Origin: Anderseniella sp. Alg231-50
Lineage (GTDB): Bacteria; Pseudomonadota; Alphaproteobacteria; Rhizobiales; Aestuariivirgaceae
DNA length: 64,000 bases
Assembly: GCF_900149695.1 (NCBI RefSeq)
Contig: NZ_LT703003.1
Coordinates: 62,001 to 126,000 of the forward strand
Reading direction: 5' to 3'
The position numbers and the translations under genes were made by a program. The notes under the pieces are model-generated. The model did no database searches, was not told the DNA's origin, and worked only from the letters and a program-made list of their open reading frames with translations. Below, piece by piece: positions 32,881 to 42,403 of the stretch (positions are counted from its first letter, which is position 1; every line of letters starts with the position of its first letter).

Positions 32881-34884
32881 ATGGATGTCCGCAATTACGG
32901 CTACACGATTATAGAGAACGAATGGATCGCCATGCCTGACGGCTGCCGTCTTGCCGCACGCATCTGGATACCCGACGAGTGCCACAGCCAGCCGGTTCCC
33001 GCCATTCTGGAGTATCTGCCCTATCGCAAACGCGGCGGCACCGGCGCCCGCGACAACATCACCTTCGATCATTTCGCCCGCGCCGGCTATGCCGGCATCC
33101 GGGTGGACATTCGCGGCAATGGCGAGTCCGACGGCCTGATGGAGGACGAATATACCGTCCGGGAGCTGGATGACGGCAAACACCTCATCGCCTGGATTGC
33201 CGGACAGGACTGGTGCGACGGCAATGTCGGCATGATCGGCCATTCATGGGGAGGTTTCAACGGCCTGCAAGTCGCTGCACTGCAACCACCGGCGCTGAAG
33301 GCGGTCATCACATCATGCTCGACCGATGACCGCTACAACGATGACATTCACTATATGGGCGGATGCCTGAACAACGACAACACGACCTGGTCACAGCAGA
33401 TGCTGGCCTATTCATCCCGCCCGCCTGACCCGGCCATTGTCGGAGATGATTGGCGCAGCAAGTGGCTGCAGCGGCTGGATAACATGCCGATGCTGGCCGC
33501 CAACTGGCTGCGCCATCAACGCCGTGACGAGTTCTGGAAACACGGTTCGGTCTGCGAGGATTACTCTGACATCAAGGCCGCCGTGCTGGCGGTGGGTGGC
33601 TGGCACGACTGCTACACCAACGCCATCCCCCGCCTGCTGGCAGGGCTTACGTCACCTGCAAAGGGGATCATCGGCCCGTGGGAGCACGCCTATCCGCACC
33701 TGGCACGGGTAACGCCGGGCTTCGACTTTCTCGACGAGGCGGTTCGCTGGTGGGACTTCTGGCTAAAGGGCGTCGACAATGGCGCAGACCGGGACCCGGC
33801 CTTGCGTGCCTATCTCCTGGAAGCGGCCGCACCGTCGGTGAAGAACGGGTTCCGGCACGGCCACTGGATCAAGGAAGAGGTCTGGCCCGCCCCGTCCATA
33901 AGGCCGGTTGAGTTGCATCCGACAGAAAACGGCGGTCTTGACGCCAATCCGGGTGACGACAGCGAGGTCACCATCTCGACACCGCAGGATACCGGCCTAG
34001 CATTCGGCAATTTCTGCCCCGGCATGCGGGTCGATGACGAACTGCCGGGCGACCAGCGCGATGACGATGCGAAATCGGTGCTGTTCGAGACGGCACCGCT
34101 TGATGAGCCTTTGGCCATTCTGGGGTTTCCGGAACTGGAACTTGAGGTTGCCTGCGACAGACCGGTCGGGTTTGTCGCGGCGCGCCTGTGCGATGTTGCG
34201 CCGGATGGCGCCAGCACGCGGGTGTCGCACAATCCACTCAACCTCACGCACCGAAACTCCCATGAGACGCCCGAGCCCCTGCAACCCGGCAAGTTCTACA
34301 AGGTGAAGTTCCGACTGTGTGCCGCAGGTTATGTCTTCCCCAAAGGACACCGCATCCGGCTTGCGTTGTCATCGACGTACTGGCCGGCACTGTGGCCGGC
34401 ACCCGAAACAGCGACGCTGACCTTGCGCTTTGCCGGCAGCGGTTTGACTCTGCCGGTCAGGCAATCATCTGCCAGCGAGATCACCATGCAGCAGACACCG
34501 GCACTGCCTGACAACGGATTCACAATCCTGCGGCCTGCCGGCAATGAGCGGGTGTGGGAGCGTGATGACCAGACCGGTGAGGTTTTCATGGAGATCCGTG
34601 ACGATCTCGGCCGCCAGCTTGATGATGGCAATGGCCTGCAAAGCGACAGCCAGGCCCGGCATTCCTACTGGATCAGGCCCGACGACCCGCTTTCCGCGCG
34701 CACGGAAGGCGCCTGGACGTTCGAATTCCAGCGCGGAGACTGGCAGGTGCGCACCGAGACGCTGACGCGCATGACCAGCACCGCTGCCAGCTTCCGGCTG
34801 AAAGGGTACTTACGGGCATTTGAGGGCGACCAGCTGCTGTTTGAGAAGAAATGGGATGAAGAGATCCCCAGAGACCACGGATGA
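32881..34884 (+). CDS. CocE/NonD-family (X-Pro dipeptidyl-peptidase-like) alpha/beta hydrolase
   Basis: The 667-residue S15-type enzyme has an N-terminal alpha/beta hydrolase domain with nucleophile Ser in GHSWGG near residue 120 and an oxyanion-like YLPYRKR near residue 45. A C-terminal jelly-roll beta domain follows (FRLCAAGYVFPKGHRIRLALSS). No signal peptide is seen, so it is probably cytoplasmic. It would cleave amides, esters or proline peptides. I start at ATG 32881 after GAGGCG. Its gene leads, with a 56-base gap, into an oligopeptide-type binding protein. Confidence 0.85.
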   Translation: MDVRNYGYTIIENEWIAMPDGCRLAARIWIPDECHSQPVPAILEYLPYRKRGGTGARDNITFDHFARAGYAGIRVDIRGNGESDGLMEDEYTVRELDDGKHLIAWIAGQDWCDGNVGMIGHSWGGFNGLQVAALQPPALKAVITSCSTDDRYNDDIHYMGGCLNNDNTTWSQQMLAYSSRPPDPAIVGDDWRSKWLQRLDNMPMLAANWLRHQRRDEFWKHGSVCEDYSDIKAAVLAVGGWHDCYTNAIPRLLAGLTSPAKGIIGPWEHAYPHLARVTPGFDFLDEAVRWWDFWLKGVDNGADRDPALRAYLLEAAAPSVKNGFRHGHWIKEEVWPAPSIRPVELHPTENGGLDANPGDDSEVTISTPQDTGLAFGNFCPGMRVDDELPGDQRDDDAKSVLFETAPLDEPLAILGFPELELEVACDRPVGFVAARLCDVAPDGASTRVSHNPLNLTHRNSHETPEPLQPGKFYKVKFRLCAAGYVFPKGHRIRLALSSTYWPALWPAPETATLTLRFAGSGLTLPVRQSSASEITMQQTPALPDNGFTILRPAGNERVWERDDQTGEVFMEIRDDLGRQLDDGNGLQSDSQARHSYWIRPDDPLSARTEGAWTFEFQRGDWQVRTETLTRMTSTAASFRLKGYLRAFEGDQLLFEKKWDEEIPRDHG

Positions 34885-34940
34885 GCAACCGGGCAGCGAC
34901 TGCACGACGGAAATTACGGATAAACCAAAGGGAGAAAACC

Positions 34941-36539
34941 ATGACATTCGATAATGAACGGCACGCACAATGGCTGATCGGCCAGATGCAGAAAGGCCGC
35001 CTCTCGCGGCGGGAGTTTCTCGGCAAGGCCGGCGCACTGGGCATTGCGGCCACACTTGGAACAAGCATGATCGAAAGCGCCCTTGCGGCTACACCGAAGA
35101 AGGGGGGCCATATGCGGCTTGCCATGGGGCACGGTGCCACCACCGACACCCAGGACCCTGCCGTCATTGAAAATGGGCTGCAGTGGGTCGTGGCCTATGC
35201 CGTGGCCAACACCCTGACCGAGCTGGCACCCAATGGTGACCTGCTGCCTGCACTGGCAACCGAATGGTCGGCAAGCCCGGATGCCAAGGTCTGGACATTC
35301 AAACTGCGCAAGGGCGTGGAATTCCATAACGGCAAGACCATGACTGCCGATGACGTGATTGCCTCCATGAACCATCATCGCGGCAAGGACACCAAATCCG
35401 TCGGCAAGCCCATTCTTGCGCCGGTTACCGATATCCGCGCCGACGGGCCGGATACGGTTGTGTTCGAGCTTTCCGGCGGAAATGCCGACTTCCCGTTCAG
35501 CTTCAACGAGGCAACGTTCGGCATCTACCCGGCCAAGGATGGTAAGATCGACTGGCAGGCCGGCGGATCGGGCGGCTACATCATCAAGAACAATGATCCC
35601 GGTGTCAGGGTCGATTTCGAGCGCAACCCGAACTACTGGAAGGACGGCGCGGCCCATGCAGACAGTGTCGAGCTGCTGTCCATCATCGATTCCACGGCGA
35701 GAAACAATGCGCTGCTCACCGGCGCAGTTGACGCCATCGATCAGGTCGATCTGAAAACGGTCGCCCTGATGTCGCGCAACCCGGCCATCGTCGTGGAGGA
35801 AGGCGTCGGACCACTGCACTATGTCATGCCCATGCAGATAGACGTGGCGCCGTTTGACAACCTGCACCTGCGCAAGGCGCTGAAACATGCCATCGACCGG
35901 GAGGAAATGGTCAAGAAAGTACTCAACGGCCACGGCAGGGTCGGCAACGACAACCCGATTGGACCATCATACCGGTATTTTGCCGCGGACCTCGAGCAGA
36001 CCACCTACGACCCGGACAAGGCCAAATTCCACATGCAGAAGTCGGGCCTGGGAGACATAACTCTCGACCTGAGTGCCTCTGATGCCGCGTTCTCGGGCGC
36101 GCTTGACGCCGCCCAGCTGTTTTCGGCGTCTGCCAAGAACACCGGCATAAACATCAATGTGGTTCGTGAACCCAATGACGGTTACTGGTCAAACGTGTGG
36201 CTGAAGAAACCATGGTGCACCAGTTACTGGGGCGGCTATGCAACCGAGGACACCATGTTCACGACCGGTTACGCACCGGATGCTGCGTGGAACGAGACGC
36301 GCTGGAAGGATGAAAAGTTCAACTCCCTGCTGGTGTCTGCCAGGGCCGAACTGGACTCCGAAAAGCGCAAGACCATGTACCACGACATGCAGAGGATGCT
36401 GCGCGACGACGGAGGTGTCATCGTGCCGATGTTCGCCAACGGTGTATCTGCCCGCAACAAGAAGATTGCCCACGGCGATATTTCCTGGGGCCGCGCCTTT
36501 GACGGCCGCCGGATCATGGAACGCTGGTGGATGGTCTAG
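34941..36539 (+). CDS. Family 5 ABC transporter substrate-binding protein, twin-arginine exported, second copy
   Basis: The 532-residue periplasmic protein has a twin-arginine leader (LSRREFLGKAGALGI) and the SBP_bac_5 fold. It matches the protein at 17,386 throughout (GGHMRLAMG, WTFKLRKGVEFHNGKT, MNHHRGKDTKS), so they are paralogues. GGGAGAA precedes ATG 34941. It is downstream of the CocE hydrolase and probably captures its peptide-like substrate. No permease or ATPase genes are next to it. A 10-base-stem hairpin follows. Confidence 0.9.
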   Translation: MTFDNERHAQWLIGQMQKGRLSRREFLGKAGALGIAATLGTSMIESALAATPKKGGHMRLAMGHGATTDTQDPAVIENGLQWVVAYAVANTLTELAPNGDLLPALATEWSASPDAKVWTFKLRKGVEFHNGKTMTADDVIASMNHHRGKDTKSVGKPILAPVTDIRADGPDTVVFELSGGNADFPFSFNEATFGIYPAKDGKIDWQAGGSGGYIIKNNDPGVRVDFERNPNYWKDGAAHADSVELLSIIDSTARNNALLTGAVDAIDQVDLKTVALMSRNPAIVVEEGVGPLHYVMPMQIDVAPFDNLHLRKALKHAIDREEMVKKVLNGHGRVGNDNPIGPSYRYFAADLEQTTYDPDKAKFHMQKSGLGDITLDLSASDAAFSGALDAAQLFSASAKNTGININVVREPNDGYWSNVWLKKPWCTSYWGGYATEDTMFTTGYAPDAAWNETRWKDEKFNSLLVSARAELDSEKRKTMYHDMQRMLRDDGGVIVPMFANGVSARNKKIAHGDISWGRAFDGRRIMERWWMV

Positions 36540-36563
36540 ACCCTGCAGGCTTCTCCGATCTGT

Positions 36564-36588
36564 CTCTCCCGGCTGCACGCCGGGAGAG
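36564..36588. terminator. Perfect hairpin after binding-protein gene
   Basis: CTCTCCCGGC (36564-36573) pairs perfectly with 36579-36588 around a 5-base loop. It lies 24 bases past the stop at 36539. No T-tract follows on either strand, so termination is likely but may depend on Rho. It also sits at the 3' side of the opposite membrane-protein gene. Confidence 0.6.
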
Positions 36589-36609
36589 GTGTCGGCAAGC
36601 GCCCTGCCC

Positions 36610-37050
36610 CTATTGCCGGCGCAGTCGTCCGGTCATTTTCAGGCCATCGCGGATGTTGAGCCCCATCAGTCTCAGGTTCAGCCCGCCTGCGACCAGTTCC
36701 AGCGCCTGCACGAGATAAAACGGCGTGTCGAAGCTGCCTGCTGCAGCCTTCGACTGGAGATAGAAGGCGGCCGGCAAAAGGATCAGCAATCCGTTCAGGG
36801 CGATAACCGGCATTCGCTTTTTCTTGGCCACGGCAGGAACGTCGCGACGCCGCTTGCCCATGACCATGCCGGACGCGCCGACAATCATCATGGCGGGGAT
36901 CAGTACCCACATGCCGTTGAGAATCATGGTTTTCACCGCGATGACCATCTCCTGGGAACCGAACAGTTCACTGACCGCCGTCGACGTCCAGAAGGTGGCA
37001 ATGGCAAGAAACCCGATCAGGCCGGCAGCAGCGTGTAATTTGCGTTTCAT
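36610..37050 (-). CDS. Small integral membrane protein, unknown
   Basis: The 146-residue protein has four hydrophobic segments (about residues 8-25, 42-64, 80-98, 110-128) linked by short basic loops (GKRRRDVPAVAKKKR). It looks like an inner-membrane protein with cytoplasmic positive loops. I recognise no family. It follows an ABM-type gene on the same strand (20-base gap) whose promoter holds MarR-type operators, so it may share that control. Confidence 0.65.
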   Translation of the reverse strand: MKRKLHAAAGLIGFLAIATFWTSTAVSELFGSQEMVIAVKTMILNGMWVLIPAMMIVGASGMVMGKRRRDVPAVAKKKRMPVIALNGLLILLPAAFYLQSKAAAGSFDTPFYLVQALELVAGGLNLRLMGLNIRDGLKMTGRLRRQ

Positions 37051-37070
37051 TGAACTGGCCCTTCCATTGA

Positions 37071-37439
37071 TCAGGCGGTGCAGTGATTTTCAACGGCCAG
37101 CTTCCTGAACAGGTGCGGCCTGGCAACGGCACTGTCTGGATAATCAGCCAGGCGTTTCAGGAACTCCGGGTCGGTGAAGGCGGCACGGAAGCTCGCAACG
37201 TCCTGCCAGATGGCGTGATTCATAAATGTGGAACTGCCCGCGATCCCAGCGTGCAGCTGCGTTGAAATGTAGCCCGGCCGGGCCTTCATGAAGTCCGCGT
37301 CGTGTGCCCAGGCTTTGAGAAGCGCAGCTTCGTCTGCCGGATCAACCGTGAACAGGTTGATCAGGACAATTGGCCCGTCTTCGGATTTCATCTGGTCTGC
37401 GAGAGTTACAACTGTATCGAGTTCTTCAATTTTCAGCAT
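37071..37439 (-). CDS. Antibiotic biosynthesis monooxygenase (ABM)-fold protein
   Basis: The 122-residue dimeric alpha-beta-barrel type protein has PIVLINLFTVDPADEAALLKAW and the GYISTQLHAG core. Members include small cofactor-free monooxygenases and stress proteins. AAAGGAA precedes ATG 37439, which is preferred to the start at 37466. It is divergent from the MarR gene, with two 16-base palindromes between them. Confidence 0.82.
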   Translation of the reverse strand: MLKIEELDTVVTLADQMKSEDGPIVLINLFTVDPADEAALLKAWAHDADFMKARPGYISTQLHAGIAGSSTFMNHAIWQDVASFRAAFTDPEFLKRLADYPDSAVARPHLFRKLAVENHCTA

Positions 37440-37471
37440 TGCCGGTTCCTTTCGGTACGTGTTCAATTATA

Positions 37472-37510
37472 TACATAGCATGCTATGTACTATTGCATAG
37501 CATGCTATGC
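37472..37510. promoter_or_regulatory. Twin palindromic MarR operators
   Basis: Two near-identical palindromes are present: TACATAGCATGCTATGTA (37472-37489) and GCATAGCATGCTATGC (37495-37510). Their 14-base core CATAGCATGCTATG is shared and centre spacing is 22 bases, about two helical turns. They lie between the divergent ABM and MarR genes. Confidence 0.85.
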
Positions 37511-37528
37511 AAGTGTTAATTCACAGCC

Positions 37529-37960
37529 ATGGCCTTTGAAAAAGAAAACTCTGCCGGATACCTGACCAACCACATGGCACGTCTGTTTGCGAAAGGCCTG
37601 CAGCAACGCATCGCGCCTTTGGGCATCGTCACCGGGCAGTTTCCGATCCTGCTGGAATTGTGGGAAACCGACGGCCCTACGCAAAGTGAATTGCTGGCAA
37701 AGCTCGATATCGAACAGGCAACACTGGCCAACACGCTGACACGCATGGAGCGCAACGGGTTGATCAAACGAACCCGGCATCCGGTTGATGCGCGTTCGCA
37801 ACAGATCTGGCTGACCCCAAAGGCCAGGGACATTCGCGAAAAAGCGCACCAGGCGGCCGTGGAGCAGAACGCCCAATCAATGTCCGGCCTGTCCGACGAG
37901 GAACAGCTTGAATTTCTTGATTACATGCGCCGGGTTATCGGCGCCATGCGCCCCGACTAA
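37529..37960 (+). CDS. MarR-family regulator
   Basis: The 143-residue dimeric winged-helix regulator has LLELWETDGPTQSELLAKLDIEQATLANTL (positions about 43-72; recognition helix at its end) and wing RTRHPVDARSQ. The twin palindromes 19 bases upstream should be its binding sites, controlling itself and the divergent ABM/membrane-protein pair. It converges with the RND pump genes 20 bases downstream, so pump control by it is possible but not implied by position. Confidence 0.9.
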   Translation: MAFEKENSAGYLTNHMARLFAKGLQQRIAPLGIVTGQFPILLELWETDGPTQSELLAKLDIEQATLANTLTRMERNGLIKRTRHPVDARSQQIWLTPKARDIREKAHQAAVEQNAQSMSGLSDEEQLEFLDYMRRVIGAMRPD

Positions 37961-37980
37961 AATCAGCTGGCGACAAACAG

Positions 37981-40900
37981 TTACTCGCCGGGTTGCGGCA
38001 CTGCTTCACCGGGCTTGGCGGCGTCAAGCTCCTCGGCCAGCCGTTTTTCTACAAATCCGCGCGGCCGGGTAAACCTGGCCAGCAGGTCATACAGAACCGG
38101 CGTCAGGAACAGGGTCAGAACACCGGCACACAGCAGCCCACCGATCACCACGGTACCGATTGCAATTCGGCTTTCGGCGCCGGCACCAGACGCCAGCACC
38201 AGAGGCACTGCGCCCAGGACGGTCGATATCACCGTCATGACGATCGGGCGCAGGCGCAGCACCGATGCCTCTACAACCGCCTCGCGTACGGCCATTCCGT
38301 CATCGCGCAACTGGTTGGCGAACTCGACGATCAGGATGCCGTTCTTGGCCATCAGCCCAATCAGCAGGATGATGCCGATCTGCGAGTAGATATTGAGGCT
38401 CAGGCCTGCCCCCCACAGGGCATACAGCGCCCCGGCCACCGCCAATGGCACCGACAGCATGATGATGAACGGGTGCACGAAGCTCTCAAACTGGCCGGCG
38501 AGAACCAGGAATACGATCAGGATGGCCAGCGCGAAGGTTATCGCGACGCCCGACGATGTTTCCAGATATTGCTGAGACTGGCCCGAAAAACTCAGACTGG
38601 CTTCCGGCGGCAGCGTCTTGGCGGCCTCCTCGCGGATGAAATCAATGGCATTGCCAAGCGCGTAACCTTCGTTCAGGGCCGCTGACAGGGTGATCGACGG
38701 CAACCGGTTGTAACGTCTCAGGGCGGGCGCCTCGGAGGTTTCCACCAGCTTGACGACAGACGAAAGCGGCACAACGGACTGGCCGTCATCGGTGCGGATG
38801 AACAGTTTCGAGATATCATCAGGCGACTGCCGGTCACGATCTTCAGCCTGCACGATCACCGGATATTCGCGGCCCCGGTCGATGTAACTGGTGATCTCGC
38901 GCGAGGCCAGCATGGTCTGCAGGGTGGAGGCGATGGTGCGCACCGAAATGCCCAGATCATCGGCGCGCTTTCTGTCCACGGTCAACCGGAACTGCGGCTG
39001 GTTCTGCTCGAAATCTATATCCACATTGGCAAGGCCGGGATTGTCGCGTGCCTTCTGCTTCAGCTCTTCTGCCCAGACCTTCACGCTTTCATAGTCAGGC
39101 CCGCCAATGACTGCCCGCAACGGGGTGGAACTGCCACGCAAACCCAGGCCGGACGGCATTACCGGAAAGCCGCGCGCGCCGGTGATGCCGGCGACCATCG
39201 GGATAATCGAGCGGCGGGCTTCAACCACCGAGATATCGCGTTCATCCCACGGCTCGAACCGGACCACCATGAACGAGCGGTATGGCCTGCTCCTGAAGCC
39301 GGTGAACGAGTAGATGATCTTGATGTCGAGCTTGTCCTTGACCTTGACGAGCTGGTCTTCCAGTTTTTTGACCTGCGCATCGGTGAAAGCCAGGGTGGAG
39401 CCCTGCGGTGCGGTCATGGGAACAAATATGAGGCTTCTGTCTTCGGTCGGCGTCAGTTCGCGCTGGGTATTCTGCATCGCGATATAGCTGGCCCCGGAAA
39501 ACGCCAGGCACGCCGCAATGACAATAACCGGCGCGTTGATGGATGCCGTGACCGCCTTGCGATACCAGCGGTAGACAAAGCCTTCCGGCTGCTTCAGTTC
39601 ATCGGCGGTCACACCCTCGCGCGCCTTCAGGATTTTTGACGCCAGAGCCGGACATGCACTCAGCGCCACGAAGGTCGATATGATGACCGCACTTGCCAGC
39701 ACGAAGCCGAATTCGGTGAACAGTTTTCCCGCGGCTCCCTGCAGGAATGAAATGGGAATGAAAACGGCGATCAGCGTCACCGAGGTTGCCAGAATGGCAA
39801 ATGTCACCTGGCGCGACCCATGCACGGCAGCCTGCAGTTTTGTCTCGCCTTTGGCCAGACGGCGTTCAATGTTTTCCAGCATGACGATGGCGTCATCGAC
39901 CACCAGCCCGATGGCCAGCAGCAAGGCCAGCAATGTCAGCACATTGAGCGAAAATCCGAGCAGGTAAATCAGGAAGAAACAGCCGACAAGCGACACCGGG
40001 ATGGTTATGGCCGGGATCAGGGTGGCGCGCACCGAGCGCAGGAACAGCAGGATCACCAGTACCACCAGCACCAGCGAGAGACCCAGCGCGATCAGCACTT
40101 CCTTGATCGAGGCACTGACGAAAACCGCATCATCGGAACCGACAAAAATCTGCATGCCTTCGGGCAGTTGGGTATTCAACACGGCGAGTTGCTTGCGCAC
40201 TGCATTTGAAATCGCAATGGTGTTGGATTGCGACTGGCGCAGAACCGCGATGCCGATGGCATTCAGGCCGTTGGAGCGCACAATGGTACTGTCGTCCTCG
40301 ACGCCTCTTTCAACGCGTGCAACCGTACCCAGCCTGATCGGCACGCCGCCTGCTTCCGTGACCACGATGTCGCGGAACTGCTGTGGATCGGTCAGCCGTG
40401 AATCCAGGCGTACGGTGAACAGTCGCGTGGTCGATTCAATCTCGCCCGCCGGCAGTTCCACATTGTTCTGGCGCAGCGCGTCCTCGACATCCGCCACCGT
40501 GAGATTGCGCGCCGCCAGGGCACGCCGGTCCAGCCAGATGCGAATGGCGGCACGGCGCTGGCCGTAAATGCGGACGTCTGCCACTCCATCAATGGTGGTG
40601 ATGCGATCCTTGATGAAGCGCTCCAGATAGTCGGTTACCTGTTCCGGGCTCTGCCGGTCGGAATATACCGCAAGGCGCATGACCGGATCGGCATCGGAAT
40701 CGCTTTTGACCACCTGCGGCTCGTCAACTTCATCCGGCAGTTGACCCCGCACCCTGCCGACCGCATCGCGCACATCATTGGCCGCCTGGTCAATGTCACG
40801 GCCCAGCTCAAACTCAATAGTGGTCCTTGAGCGCCCTCTCTGACTGGTCGAGGTGATGGTCTTGACCCCGGAAATCCCCGCTACGGCGCTGTCGATGATT

Positions 40901-41094
40901 TCGGTAATATCAGTATCCACGACTTCCGGCGCAGCACCTACGTAGGTGGTGGTAACCGACACGATGGAGGAGTCGACATCCGGCAGTTCACGCACCGAAA
41001 TGGCGTTGAGCGATGCCAGTCCGGCCACGATGATCAGCAGCGATACAACCGCAGCCAGAACAGGCCGGCGGATGGACAGCTCCGATAATGTCAT
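37981..41094 (-). CDS. RND-family multidrug efflux pump, inner-membrane transporter
   Basis: The 1037-residue trimeric proton-driven transporter is of the HAE-1 type. It has an N-terminal helix (SIRRPVLAAVVSLL), periplasmic porter domains, and the proton-relay acidic pair in GLVVDDAIVMLENIERR near residues 405-410. A second transmembrane bundle ends with RPRGFVEKRL. Length is normal. It overlaps its membrane-fusion partner by 4 bases (ATGA) as the second gene of the operon. No outer-membrane TolC-like gene is in the operon, so it probably uses a shared one. Confidence 0.95.
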   Translation of the reverse strand: MTLSELSIRRPVLAAVVSLLIIVAGLASLNAISVRELPDVDSSIVSVTTTYVGAAPEVVDTDITEIIDSAVAGISGVKTITSTSQRGRSRTTIEFELGRDIDQAANDVRDAVGRVRGQLPDEVDEPQVVKSDSDADPVMRLAVYSDRQSPEQVTDYLERFIKDRITTIDGVADVRIYGQRRAAIRIWLDRRALAARNLTVADVEDALRQNNVELPAGEIESTTRLFTVRLDSRLTDPQQFRDIVVTEAGGVPIRLGTVARVERGVEDDSTIVRSNGLNAIGIAVLRQSQSNTIAISNAVRKQLAVLNTQLPEGMQIFVGSDDAVFVSASIKEVLIALGLSLVLVVLVILLFLRSVRATLIPAITIPVSLVGCFFLIYLLGFSLNVLTLLALLLAIGLVVDDAIVMLENIERRLAKGETKLQAAVHGSRQVTFAILATSVTLIAVFIPISFLQGAAGKLFTEFGFVLASAVIISTFVALSACPALASKILKAREGVTADELKQPEGFVYRWYRKAVTASINAPVIVIAACLAFSGASYIAMQNTQRELTPTEDRSLIFVPMTAPQGSTLAFTDAQVKKLEDQLVKVKDKLDIKIIYSFTGFRSRPYRSFMVVRFEPWDERDISVVEARRSIIPMVAGITGARGFPVMPSGLGLRGSSTPLRAVIGGPDYESVKVWAEELKQKARDNPGLANVDIDFEQNQPQFRLTVDRKRADDLGISVRTIASTLQTMLASREITSYIDRGREYPVIVQAEDRDRQSPDDISKLFIRTDDGQSVVPLSSVVKLVETSEAPALRRYNRLPSITLSAALNEGYALGNAIDFIREEAAKTLPPEASLSFSGQSQQYLETSSGVAITFALAILIVFLVLAGQFESFVHPFIIMLSVPLAVAGALYALWGAGLSLNIYSQIGIILLIGLMAKNGILIVEFANQLRDDGMAVREAVVEASVLRLRPIVMTVISTVLGAVPLVLASGAGAESRIAIGTVVIGGLLCAGVLTLFLTPVLYDLLARFTRPRGFVEKRLAEELDAAKPGEAVPQPGE

Positions 41095-42224
41095 TGGGTA
41101 CTGCCCCCGGTCTCGGCATTCACAACCTTGACGGCAGAGCCGGGACGCACTTTGGAGGTGCCGTGGGTTACCACTTCATCGCCTTCGGCAAGCCCGGTCA
41201 CAATCTGGACGAACCCTGGTTCACGCGCGCCGATCGTGACTGTTTGCTTCCTGGCTTTGCCATCGGCGATCACGAACACATGCGTGTTTGGACCTTCCAC
41301 GGTTATGGCTGCCTCCGGCACCATCACCATGGCCTGGCTGTCCAGTTCAAGCGTCAGTTGCATGAACATGCCGGATGGCAACGCACCATCGGAATTGTCG
41401 ATTTCAGCCCGCACCCTGAACGACCGGTTGATCGGATCGACCGTCGTGTCGACCTGGGTGATTTTCGCATCAAACACCCGGTCGGGATAAGCAGCAGTTG
41501 TCGCCTTGGCGTGCAGTCCGACCCTGGCAATGGCGAAATACTCTTCCGGCACGGCAAACTCCAGCAACACCGAAGACAGGTCATCCAGCCGGGTCAGCAC
41601 CGTATCCTTGGTAACCCGCGCACCGGCATCCACCGTATGAAAACTCGGCGTGCCGCCGAACGGAGCCAGAATGGTGCGATCCGCCAGCCGGGACCTCGCC
41701 CTATCGACCTGAGCTGACGCTGCCGACATTGCCGCCTGCAGTTCATCAACCGACGCACGCGCGGTAATACGCGACTGGCTCAGCTTGTCGCCACGTTTCA
41801 GGGCCAGATTAGCCTTGAGGAATTCCGCCTCGGCCTGCGCCAGATCAGCCTTCTCTATGGCATCGTCGAGGGTAAACAGCACCGCACCCTTTGCAACCCG
41901 GCTGCCGGGGTTGTAGCGAATCTCGGTAATGGTGCCGTCCGCCTTTGACTTGATGTCGACATAGCGCACCGCCCGGGTGTTTCCGACCGCTTCCACGGTG
42001 CGGGCAAGAGTGCGCACTTCTGCCTTTGTTGTTTCAACGGACGTCTGCCGCCCGCCACGGCGGCTTCTGCCGGCAGCCGGCTTGCCGCCTGCCTGTTTGC
42101 CTGCCTCGGGCGAAGTTGCCGCAATACCGGCTTTCCACTGGCCGTAGCCCGCATAGCCGCCATAGGCGACAGCGCTCAGCACCATCAAGACCAGTATTTG
42201 CTTCACAATCGACATTATGCGCAC
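41091..42224 (-). CDS. RND efflux membrane-fusion (periplasmic adaptor) protein
   Basis: The 377-residue adaptor has an N-terminal membrane anchor (QILVLMVLSAVAYGG), a beta-barrel/lipoyl region (VDIKSKADGTITEIRYNPGSRVAKG), a coiled hairpin (about 130-180) and the ILAPFGG segment. It links the inner-membrane pump to the outer-membrane channel. ATG 42224 or ATG 42215 (MSIVKQ) could start it. It leads the two-gene operon. Substrate specificity is unknown. Confidence 0.93.
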   Translation of the reverse strand: MRIMSIVKQILVLMVLSAVAYGGYAGYGQWKAGIAATSPEAGKQAGGKPAAGRSRRGGRQTSVETTKAEVRTLARTVEAVGNTRAVRYVDIKSKADGTITEIRYNPGSRVAKGAVLFTLDDAIEKADLAQAEAEFLKANLALKRGDKLSQSRITARASVDELQAAMSAASAQVDRARSRLADRTILAPFGGTPSFHTVDAGARVTKDTVLTRLDDLSSVLLEFAVPEEYFAIARVGLHAKATTAAYPDRVFDAKITQVDTTVDPINRSFRVRAEIDNSDGALPSGMFMQLTLELDSQAMVMVPEAAITVEGPNTHVFVIADGKARKQTVTIGAREPGFVQIVTGLAEGDEVVTHGTSKVRPGSAVKVVNAETGGSTQ

Positions 42225-42403
42225 AGCACTTTCGTTTTTGTTGTGACGTATTGGCAGCCGGGTTTCCGTTGTTCACCTGTCAAACTATGTCATATACGAT
42301 ATACGCTGAATCAAGGATGACGACCAGAAACATGTCATAAACGTGATGAACGCGTGCGTCACCGCATTGTCAGCGGCAGGTGTACTGGGTTAGCGTCTGG
42401 CGC

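Noticed and set aside
37993-40567. Several plus-strand frames opposite the RND pump gene
   Set aside because: All are antisense to a full-length, clearly homologous transporter gene, with no ribosome-binding sites or recognisable domains.
42225-42403. Cobalamin riboswitch upstream of cobT
   Set aside because: A CAGCGGCAGGTG-like string is present, but the B12-box consensus and flanking helices are not recognisable by eye.
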